Below, piece after piece: positions 28,036 through 35,515 of a DNA stretch of 35,515 bases. The notes under the pieces were generated by a model. That model made no database searches, was not told where the DNA came from, and saw only the letters and a program-made list of their open reading frames with translations. The translations under genes and the position numbers were made by a program. Each line of letters opens with the position of its first letter. Position 1 is the first letter of the stretch. The stretch is taken from NCBI GenBank assembly GCA_031276235.1, contig JAISNL010000051.1, positions 1 to 35,515 of the forward strand, given 5' to 3'. Origin of the DNA: Prevotellaceae bacterium (GTDB taxonomy: Bacteria > Bacteroidota > Bacteroidia > Bacteroidales > UBA932).

Positions 28036-28115
28036 AAATAATATCATTGAGCATCGGGCGGAACTGTGCGCTGTTTTGTGTATGGTAATTTCTTTCATTT
28101 TGCCTGTAGTTTTTG
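28036..28115. repeat. Dispersed intergenic repeat, copy 2 (inverted relative to 19811-19912)
   Basis: AAATAATATCATTGAGCATCGGGCGGAACTG...GCGCTGTTTTGTGTATGGTAATTTCTTTCATTTTGCC. Confidence 0.75.
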
Positions 28116-28251
28116 ATTTCTTTTTACCTGTTTATTGGGAGCAAAGATACAAAATCATACATTATCTTCTAAATATTTCGGCTCTTATTTTATTATATAT
28201 CAATAATCTGTAAATTATAAAAATCTATTTAGGCGTAACATTGAGCAATCA

Positions 28252-29667
28252 TTATTTTTTATCTGGCAAATTCAGTTCTTCCGCTTTTTTTTGCATGAAC
28301 TCGTATGCCTCGTTATAGTTATTTTTTATAATTCCATCCAATATTGCGTCTTTTATTGCATTTTTAATTATACCAACTTCACGGCAAGGATGCAATCCGT
28401 AGGTTTCCATAATCAGTTCGCCTGATATTGGCGGTTGAAAATTTCTGATTTTGTCTTTCTCTTCAATCTCTTTAAGTTTGGTACGAACAAGTTGGAAATT
28501 TGCAAGATGGCGTTTTTGAGTTTGTTCGTTTTTAGAAGTTATATCGGCTTCGCAAAGCAGCATCAAGTCGTCGATATCGTCTCCTGCATCGAACAGCAAC
28601 CTGCGAACAGCCGAATCTGTAACTTCATCAAGCGACAGCACAACAGGACGCAAATGCAATAAAACAAGTTTTTGTACATATTTCATCGTTTCGTTCATCG
28701 GTAATCGCAATTTTGCAAAGACTGACGGTATCATTTTACTTCCCACATATTCATGCCCGTGAAAAGTCCAGCCATGTTCGGAATCATAGCGTTTTGTTAT
28801 ATATTTTGCAATATCGTGCAGCAGGGCAGCCCAGCGCAGCCAAACATTATTTGTTGTTTTACAAATATTGTCAACAACTTCGAGCGTATGGAAAAAATTA
28901 TCTTTATGATGTTTTCCATCAACCGTTTGAACGCCTTTCAGGTCTGCAAGCTGAGGCAAAATAATGCTGAGTATGCCGGTTTGATCAAGCAATTTAAATC
29001 CTGTTGATGGTTTCGGCGACTGCAATATTTTAGTCAGTTCGCAACTTATTCGCTCCATTGACACTATTTTAAGGCGATGTTTATTGTTGCATATTGCTTT
29101 CAAGGCGATGTCATCTATTTTGAATTGCAACTGAGTGGCAAAGCGTATTGCACGCATCATTCGCAACGGATCGTCAGAAAAAGTAACATCAGGATTAAGA
29201 GGCGTGCGAATGATTTTATCGTGCAAATCCTGTATTCCGCCAAACGGATCAATCAACATGCCGAAATCTTCTTCATTTAAACTGATAGCCAGTGCATTGA
29301 TTGTAAAATCACGGCGATTTTGGTCATCTTCAAGAGTGCCGTTTTCAACAACAGGTTTACGCGAATCACGGTCGTAAGATTCTTTACGTGCGCCAACAAA
29401 TTCAAGTTCAGTTTCTTTGTAATGCAGCATTGCCGTGCCAAAATTTTTGAAAACGGAAACTTTTTTGATACCTGTTTTTTGAGCTACTTTTTTAGCAATA
29501 TCTATACCGCTTCCTTCAACAACAATGTCAATATCGTTAGACTGTCGCTGCAAAAAATAATCGCGGACAAAGCCGCCTATAACGAAAATGCGCCGCCGTT
29601 CACTTTTTGCAACTTCGGCAATTATGCTGAATATCTTTTTATCCAACGGATTTTTACGCTCTACCAT
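28252..29667 (-). CDS. cca: CCA tRNA nucleotidyltransferase / poly(A) polymerase family, with HD domain
   Basis: FVIGGFVRDYFLQRQSNDIDIVVEG, RRDFTINALAI, RWAALLHDIAK. Confidence 0.9.
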   Translation of the reverse strand: MVERKNPLDKKIFSIIAEVAKSERRRIFVIGGFVRDYFLQRQSNDIDIVVEGSGIDIAKKVAQKTGIKKVSVFKNFGTAMLHYKETELEFVGARKESYDRDSRKPVVENGTLEDDQNRRDFTINALAISLNEEDFGMLIDPFGGIQDLHDKIIRTPLNPDVTFSDDPLRMMRAIRFATQLQFKIDDIALKAICNNKHRLKIVSMERISCELTKILQSPKPSTGFKLLDQTGILSIILPQLADLKGVQTVDGKHHKDNFFHTLEVVDNICKTTNNVWLRWAALLHDIAKYITKRYDSEHGWTFHGHEYVGSKMIPSVFAKLRLPMNETMKYVQKLVLLHLRPVVLSLDEVTDSAVRRLLFDAGDDIDDLMLLCEADITSKNEQTQKRHLANFQLVRTKLKEIEEKDKIRNFQPPISGELIMETYGLHPCREVGIIKNAIKDAILDGIIKNNYNEAYEFMQKKAEELNLPDKK

Positions 29668-29763
29668 AATTATTTATTTCGGACAATTAGTAAAAAAAAT
29701 AAAATATTTACAATAAATTCGCACAAAAGTAGTAATTTTGTTCAAAAATAAAATTTTTATAAT

Positions 29764-30879
29764 ATGAAAATAAAAAAAACAGGCGTATCTCTTCCTGCAA
29801 TTCACGAAATGGGAAGAAAAATACAGCAATTGAGCATAGAAACAGGACAGGAATATTTATTTTTACAGCGCGGAATCAATTCGGTTGTGAATATTGATTT
29901 GAGCGAAGTTGTACAAAATATAGATTTCAACAGCAAAGAAATACAGACATATCCGCCAAGTCAGGGTCGAGCCGAATTGCGCGAAGCGATAAATAATGAA
30001 TATTTTGGAGGAAAAAGCGATATTTCTTGCATTTCGATTTGCGGCGGCGGAATGCCCGGCATTGACAATGCCTTCCAAATTGTGGATGTACATAAAATTT
30101 ATCTTCCTGTTTATCATTGGGGAAATTATCACAACGTAATGAAAATACGCAATATTGAATATGATGAATATGATTCGTTTGACAATTTGAACAGAATACT
30201 CCCCGAACTCAAAGATTGTGCTGTATTGCTGGGCGACCCGGGAAATCCTTTCGGCAACAAGTATGATGATGAGGAAATATTTGCCATGATAAAAAAACTT
30301 GACGATAACGGAACTGCAGTTTTTTATGACAGCCCGTACAGGCGCGTTTTCTACGACAAAAACGATAATTTTTATATTCGCCTTTTGGATATTGATAATC
30401 TTGTGATACTTGACAGTTTCAGCAAATCGCTGGGGCTTAGCGGGCAACGACTGGGATTTGTTCACAGCAAAAGCAACGAATTTAATCACGAAATGGCTGT
30501 TCGCCTCGCTTTTGCAACAAATGGAACAAATGCTTTTGCACAAATACTTGTTGAAAATTTACTTACTACGGAAATCGGCAAAAAAGCAGTAAACAATTTT
30601 AAAACAAAAACCGTAACCGAAATAACAAAAAACATAAAGTATCTTAAAGAATCGGGCTTTATTGCAAATGAATTTTATCATGAATCTGAACCAACAGGAA
30701 TTTTTGCAATTGTAAATATCAGTGAAGATGAACTGCTTGCAAACAGAATAGGCAGCGTATCGCTATCAAAATTTACATTATCGCGCAAAAATGAATCTGC
30801 AAAATATTCACGAGTCTGCGTTTCAATTGACCACGAAAAATTTGTGGAATTTTTTAAAAATATAAAAACAAAAAGATAA
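29764..30879 (+). CDS. PLP-dependent aminotransferase class I/II
   Basis: YPPSQGRAELREAI, LGDPGNPFGNKYDDEEI, YDSPYRRVFY, DSFSKSLGLSGQRLGF. Confidence 0.88.
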   Translation: MKIKKTGVSLPAIHEMGRKIQQLSIETGQEYLFLQRGINSVVNIDLSEVVQNIDFNSKEIQTYPPSQGRAELREAINNEYFGGKSDISCISICGGGMPGIDNAFQIVDVHKIYLPVYHWGNYHNVMKIRNIEYDEYDSFDNLNRILPELKDCAVLLGDPGNPFGNKYDDEEIFAMIKKLDDNGTAVFYDSPYRRVFYDKNDNFYIRLLDIDNLVILDSFSKSLGLSGQRLGFVHSKSNEFNHEMAVRLAFATNGTNAFAQILVENLLTTEIGKKAVNNFKTKTVTEITKNIKYLKESGFIANEFYHESEPTGIFAIVNISEDELLANRIGSVSLSKFTLSRKNESAKYSRVCVSIDHEKFVEFFKNIKTKR

Positions 30880-31006
30880 AACTATTCAAAATTCATTGAA
30901 TCATTGACACTGAAAATTTTATAAAATTGCGTATTACTTTCAAAAATTTGTTTTCTGCAAATTATAAATATAAACCGCTCTGAAAAGGGCATAAAAACAA
31001 AATAAT

Positions 31007-31384
31007 ATGGGAAAAATGAAAAATTGGTGGAAATACAGCGGCATATTGCTGATTGCCACAGGTATAATTCACTCTATTGTCGGGCTTGTAATGGGCTGCG
31101 ATGTTTATTGGGAAATTCTGAAATCAGGCTTTGTCAATGCCATTGAACCTCATTTTGCGGTAGATTTTGCTGCCTTTTGGTTTTTCATTTGCGGAATAAT
31201 TTTGATTATTTTTGGACAGACTTTGCATTATTACATTCGTAAAACAAAGCAACCGGCGCCGTTATTGTCAGGTTATTGGATGCTTGCGCTTTCCATTTTC
31301 GGCTGTATAGCCATGCCGTTATCGGGTATCTGGCTGTTTATTCCGCAAGCATTATTAATTATTTTTGCAAAAAGAATAAAGTAA
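31007..31384 (+). CDS. DUF6463-like small membrane protein
   Basis: WWKYSGILLIATGIIHSIVGL...FAAFWFFICGIILIIFGQ. Confidence 0.65.
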   Translation: MGKMKNWWKYSGILLIATGIIHSIVGLVMGCDVYWEILKSGFVNAIEPHFAVDFAAFWFFICGIILIIFGQTLHYYIRKTKQPAPLLSGYWMLALSIFGCIAMPLSGIWLFIPQALLIIFAKRIK

Positions 31385-31479
31385 TGAACTACGAAATCCA
31401 CATAAATCTCATAACACAAATATCGGTTATTGCATGTAGCGCTTGAAAAATATCAATATTAACCATTAAAAAAATCAAA

Positions 31480-32055
31480 ATGCAGTCAAGAATAGAAGAA
31501 GACCAAAAATGGGTTAAGCAGGTTTTAAATGGCAACACAAAAGCATACGCAAAATTGTTTACCCGATATAAGAACGCAATACATTTTTTGACGATGAAAA
31601 TGGTTGTAAATAAAAGCGATGCCGAAGACTTAACATACGAAACTTTCGACAAGGCATTTAGCAATATCGAACAGTATAATTTTAAATTTGCATTCAGCAC
31701 ATGGCTGTTTCGCATCGCCGAAAATACCTGTATTGATTTTTTGCGCAAGCGCAAAAACAATCATATTACCATCGAAAACAGCAATGATGACAATCAGGAA
31801 TTTGTAATTGGCGAAGATGTTATTCAATCCACCGTTTTGAATCCCGAAGAAACGATGATTCGCGAACAGCAAATAATATTTATGCAAAATTTACTTGAAC
31901 AGATTAAACCTAAATACAAAATTCTTATTGAATTGCGTTACTTCAAAGATTACTCATACGAAGAAATAGCCACAGAACTGAATATGCCTATCGGAACGGT
32001 AAAAACTTTACTGCATCGGGCAAAATTAGAACTCGGTAAATTAATAATACAATAA
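31480..32055 (+). CDS. RNA polymerase sigma factor, ECF/sigma-70 family
   Basis: DAEDLTYETFDKAF, FSTWLFRIAENTCIDFLRKRK, YSYEEIATELNMPIGTVKTLLHRAK. Confidence 0.93.
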   Translation: MQSRIEEDQKWVKQVLNGNTKAYAKLFTRYKNAIHFLTMKMVVNKSDAEDLTYETFDKAFSNIEQYNFKFAFSTWLFRIAENTCIDFLRKRKNNHITIENSNDDNQEFVIGEDVIQSTVLNPEETMIREQQIIFMQNLLEQIKPKYKILIELRYFKDYSYEEIATELNMPIGTVKTLLHRAKLELGKLIIQ

Positions 32056-32068
32056 ATAATACAAACAG

Positions 32069-32698
32069 ATGAATGAAATTTTAAAATATTTTACGAAACT
32101 AACCGAAAATCAACTGTCGCAATTAGCGCAGCTTGGCGACCTGTACGGATTTTGGAACGCACAGATAAACCTTATATCCAGAAAAGACATAGCAAATATT
32201 TATAAACATCATATTTTACATTCGCTTGCAATCGCAAAAATAATTTCGTTTGCTGCAAATACAAAAGTGCTTGATGTTGGCACGGGCGGCGGGTTTCCGG
32301 GCATTCCGCTTGCAATAATGTTTCCTGATACTCAATTTACTCTGGTAGATTCTATAAACAAAAAAATTAAAGCCGTGAATGAGATTGCCGAAAGCCTGAA
32401 ATTGAAAAATGTATGTGCAATGCAAATTCGAGCCGAAGAATTAAAACAAAAATTCGATTTTGTTGTAAGCAGGGCGGTTACTGATTTGCAAACTTTTATT
32501 TCGTGGATTTGGAACAGAATAAATCCCAACGGCAACAATGCTTTGCCTAACGGCATTATCTACCTCAAAGGAGGCGATTTAAACAACGAATTGAAATCTG
32601 TAAAAATATCAAAACGACAAATTGTAGTTTATGAAATAAATGATTTCTTTAACGATGATTTTTTTGAAACAAAACGGATAATTTATATTCAAAGGTGA
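32069..32698 (+). CDS. rsmG: 16S rRNA (guanine527-N7)-methyltransferase RsmG
   Basis: NLISRKDIANIYKHHILHSLAI, VLDVGTGGGFPGIPLAIMFPDTQFTLVDS. Confidence 0.93.
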   Translation: MNEILKYFTKLTENQLSQLAQLGDLYGFWNAQINLISRKDIANIYKHHILHSLAIAKIISFAANTKVLDVGTGGGFPGIPLAIMFPDTQFTLVDSINKKIKAVNEIAESLKLKNVCAMQIRAEELKQKFDFVVSRAVTDLQTFISWIWNRINPNGNNALPNGIIYLKGGDLNNELKSVKISKRQIVVYEINDFFNDDFFETKRIIYIQR

Positions 32699-32715
32699 AA
32701 TCATCATCGCATTAT

Positions 32716-32974
32716 GTGATAAAAAATAAATAAGGTATAACAAATAAACCTGAAAAAATCAGTGAAAGTGATAAAAACATAAAATTCTGGATTGCTTCGT
32801 CGCTACGCTCCTCGCAATGACGAACCAACCACGCAGCGCGTCATTGCGAGCGTAGCGAAGCAACCGAAGCTCGGCGTGAGCCAATCCAGAAAAGTGAAAG
32901 AAATAAGGTGAAAATTAGGTTTTATCATCACTTGTCTACATTAAGAATTGTTACATTTTATTTATTTTTCATCC
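32716..32974. mobile_element. MITE/REP-like element with terminal inverted repeats and central hairpin, copy A
   Basis: GATAAAAAATAAATAAGGTATAACAA...TTGTTACATTTTATTTATTTTTCATC; central TTCTGGATTGCTTCG...CAATCCAGAA hairpin (32785-32892); near-identical to 34461-34707. Confidence 0.7.
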
Positions 32975-33520
32975 CTATAATATTTTTGCATTTGCAAGTG
33001 CAGGATGTTTTTTATCTTTTTCGGAAAGAATAATATCCTGTTCGGGTATCTTCCAATCTATGCCTATCGTTGCATCGTTCCAGATGATTGCGCCTTCATT
33101 TTGCGGCGAATAATAATTGTCGCATTTATATTGAAATATAGTTTCGGCGCTTAATACCGCAAAACCGTGAGCAAAGCCACGCGGGATAAACAACTGCAAA
33201 TGATTTTCTTCGCTAAGTTCTACCGCCGCATATTGACCGAATGTGGGCGAATCTTTTCTAATATCAACGGCAACATCCAAAACTCTGCCTTTGATTACAC
33301 GTACAAGTTTGGCTTGAGCAAAAGGCGGCAGCTGATAATGCAAACCGCGCAAAACGCCGTATGAAGACATGGATTCGTTATCCTGTACAAACACAGTTTT
33401 ACAAACTTTATGTTCAAAATCTTTTTGCACAAACGACTCAAAAAAATAGCCGCGCGAATCAACCCGAACATTAGGTTTTACTATTAAAACACCTTCAATG
33501 TCTGTTTGTATTATTTCCAT
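32975..33520 (-). CDS. rfbC: dTDP-4-dehydrorhamnose 3,5-epimerase
   Basis: RGYFFESF, QDNESMSSYGVLRGLHYQLPPFAQAKLVRVIKGRVLDVAVDIRKDSPTFG, FIPRGFAHGFAVLS. Confidence 0.95.
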   Translation of the reverse strand: MEIIQTDIEGVLIVKPNVRVDSRGYFFESFVQKDFEHKVCKTVFVQDNESMSSYGVLRGLHYQLPPFAQAKLVRVIKGRVLDVAVDIRKDSPTFGQYAAVELSEENHLQLFIPRGFAHGFAVLSAETIFQYKCDNYYSPQNEGAIIWNDATIGIDWKIPEQDIILSEKDKKHPALANAKIL

Positions 33521-34410
33521 TATTTTTGCGATTTTGATTCATTAGCGATTTTCAACAAATACTGCCCGTACTGATTTTTAATCATTGGCTGAGCATTTGC
33601 AATCAACTTTTCTTTTGTAATCCATCCATTTGAATATGCAATACCTTCGATACATGCTATTTTCAATCCCTGACGTTTTTCAAGCACTTCTACAAAAATG
33701 GACGCTTCGGCAAGCGAATCGTGAGTACCTGTATCCAGCCATGCAAAGCCGCGCCCCAACAGTCGAACTCTTAATTCCTTGTTCTTCAAAAATTCCTGAT
33801 TTACTGTTGTAATTTCCAATTCGCCGCGTGCCGATGGCTTCACGTTTTTTGCAATTTCAACAACTTTGTTAGGATAAAAATATAATCCTACAACGGCATA
33901 ACTTGATTTGGGATGGAGAGGCTTTTCTTCGATGCTGATTACATTTTCACTGTCATCAAATTCAACAACTCCATAACGTTCAGGGTCATCTACATAATAG
34001 CCGAAAACAGTGGCTTTTGCTTCATGTTCGGCTGTGCGTACCGCTTCTTTAAGCATTGCCGAAAAGCCTGTTCCCTGAAAAATATTATCTCCCAAAACAA
34101 GACACACAGAATCATCTCCCACAAATTTTTCTCCTATAATAAATGCCTGCGCCAGACCGTCAGGCGAAGGCTGTTCCGCATATTCAAACGTAACTCCACA
34201 ATCCGAACCATCGCCAAGCAAGCGCCTGAAGCCGGGCAAATCCTGAGGAGTCGATATTATCAGTATTTCGCGTATTCCTGCCAGCATTAAAACCGAAACA
34301 GGATAATAAATCATCGGTTTGTCATATATTGGCAACATTTGTTTTGATATGCCTTTTGTAATCGGATACAGACGGCTGCCGGAGCCTCCCGCTAAAACAA
34401 TTCCTTTCAT
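33520..34410 (-). CDS. rfbA: Glucose-1-phosphate thymidylyltransferase
   Basis: [55 protein letters not shown]. Confidence 0.96.
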   Translation of the reverse strand: MKGIVLAGGSGSRLYPITKGISKQMLPIYDKPMIYYPVSVLMLAGIREILIISTPQDLPGFRRLLGDGSDCGVTFEYAEQPSPDGLAQAFIIGEKFVGDDSVCLVLGDNIFQGTGFSAMLKEAVRTAEHEAKATVFGYYVDDPERYGVVEFDDSENVISIEEKPLHPKSSYAVVGLYFYPNKVVEIAKNVKPSARGELEITTVNQEFLKNKELRVRLLGRGFAWLDTGTHDSLAEASIFVEVLEKRQGLKIACIEGIAYSNGWITKEKLIANAQPMIKNQYGQYLLKIANESKSQK

Positions 34411-34460
34411 AATTATTGACTATTTTAAATAAAACATAAATCATACGAACTGCAAATATA

Positions 34461-34707
34461 GTGATAAAAAATAAATAAGGTATAACAAATAAACCTGAAA
34501 AAATCAGTTGACAGTGATAAAAACATAAAATTCTGGGTTGCTTCGTCGCTACGCTCCTCGCAATGACGAATCAACCACGCAGCGCGTCATTGCGAGCGTA
34601 GCGAAGCAACCGAAGCTCGGCGTGAGCCAATCCAGAAAAGTGAAAATTAGGTTTTATCATCGCTTGTTAAACGCTATGAGTTGTTATATTCTATTTATTT
34701 TTCATCC
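34461..34707. mobile_element. MITE/REP-like element, copy B
   Basis: Near-identical to 32716-32974, with about 28 bp missing near the right end (GTGAAAGAAATAAGGTGAAAATTAGG versus GTGAAAATTAGG); central hairpin 34531-34637. Confidence 0.7.
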
Positions 34708-34761
34708 CCATATTTTTCTAAATGCAGATTCATCTGCGTCCGAAATAATTAATAAAAGAAA

Positions 34762-34920
34762 ATGAAAGAAGTAGAGACAGCGGAAAATTTAGATGAAGTC
34801 CGTGAAAATATTGACCGAATTGATAGACAAATTGTCCAACTGATAGCAGAGCGCGGCGCATTTGTACGGCAGGCTTCCAATTTCAGAAGGAAGGCAGTCG
34901 CGAAGTGCGCAGAACCGTAA
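34762..34920 (+). pseudogene. Truncated/frameshifted chorismate mutase type II domain
   Basis: MKEVETAENLDEVRENIDRIDRQIVQLIAERGAFVRQASNFRRK then early stop. Confidence 0.6.
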
Positions 34921-35038
34921 AGCACGCCGGTTACTCGTTGAAAATATTCCCCTAAAAACGACTGCGAAAAGAATAGCTGTTACGTCTGTCGGCAAATAAG
35001 ACGCCTCCCATGCGAGCCGTACAGCAAAGAAAAAAGAG

Positions 35039-35068
35039 CCGCAGGGAAAAACAACCGCTGCGGTTTTT
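35039..35068 (+). terminator. Rho-independent-like terminator
   Basis: CCGCAG-N13-CTGCGG-TTTTT. Confidence 0.55.
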
Positions 35069-35105
35069 GCTTTACCTTTGCAGCGGAATTTTATTAAAAA
35101 ATGAC

Positions 35106-35375
35106 ATGAAAACAATGATTTGTTTAGTAGCGTCAGCCATTGCCCTAAGTGGCGTGGCACAGGCGCAAAGCAAAGAAAATAAGGGAAAAATCCTTGTACC
35201 GTTCTGCACTTCCGGCAGCAGCGGTATCGGTTCGAGCGACGCCGATTTGCATAGCTTGGCGGCGCAGGCGATGTGGAAACAAGGGAGACGATTTGGCGGA
35301 AATGAATCAAAAGAAAATGTTACGAATTGGGTTAAAAGTCTTGATTTGAAGCCCGCTCAAAGTAATAACAATTAA
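35106..35375 (+). pseudogene. Signal peptide joined to the C-terminal part of a flavodoxin (internally deleted exported flavodoxin)
   Basis: MKTMICLVASAIALSGVAQAQSKENKGKILVPFCTSGSSGIGSSDADLHSLA..GRRFGGNESKENVTNWVKSLDL; FMN-binding N-terminal half absent. Confidence 0.6.
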
Positions 35376-35515
35376 TACAAAAAAGATATGAAACGTAATA
35401 TAATTGGCATATTTAGGCAAGCGTTCAGTCGAAAGACGATTTTTGCCGCTTTTGTTTTTACTGATTATTGAGTTTTATTGTCCGGTAGTTTTTCGGCGAC
35501 ATGCCCGCGTGTCGC

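Noticed and set aside
29863-30543. 226-aa minus-strand ORF
   Set aside because: It is fully antisense to the well-supported aminotransferase gene.
34789-35310. 173-aa minus-strand ORF
   Set aside because: It lies antisense to the chorismate mutase and flavodoxin remnants, and its composition is unlike a real protein.

Overview
This is a low-GC Bacteroidota (probably Bacteroidales) chromosomal window. Most of it is core gene content: DUF3810/DUF4294, a YegS-like lipid kinase, a PfkB kinase, an AddB-like PD-(D/E)XK protein, tsaE plus a solitary DNA methyltransferase, fabG, a PgpH-like 7TM-HD protein, mnmA, SRP RNA, truA, DUF177-rpmF-plsX-fabH, cca, an ECF sigma factor, rsmG and rfbC/rfbA. The most striking locus is 13240-15852 (-). 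It is a single uninterrupted 870-codon ORF in which a complete Fur/Zur-type metalloregulator is fused in frame, through an internal signal-peptide-like segment, to a ZnuD-like TonB-dependent receptor. Its promoter is overlapped by a perfect 23-bp palindrome that looks like a Fur-family operator. Just downstream lies a 208-nt set of seven nested helices (12796-13003), suggestive of a 6S-like or other structured RNA. Further downstream is a 4-copy GTATATAC array with exact 22-bp periodicity. Other observations are a tRNA-Pro 3' fragment next to a decayed tyrosine integrase, MITE-like elements flanking rfbC/rfbA, a conserved dispersed intergenic repeat, and remnants of chorismate mutase and flavodoxin at the right edge. 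All homology calls come from reading sequence motifs; no searches were run.
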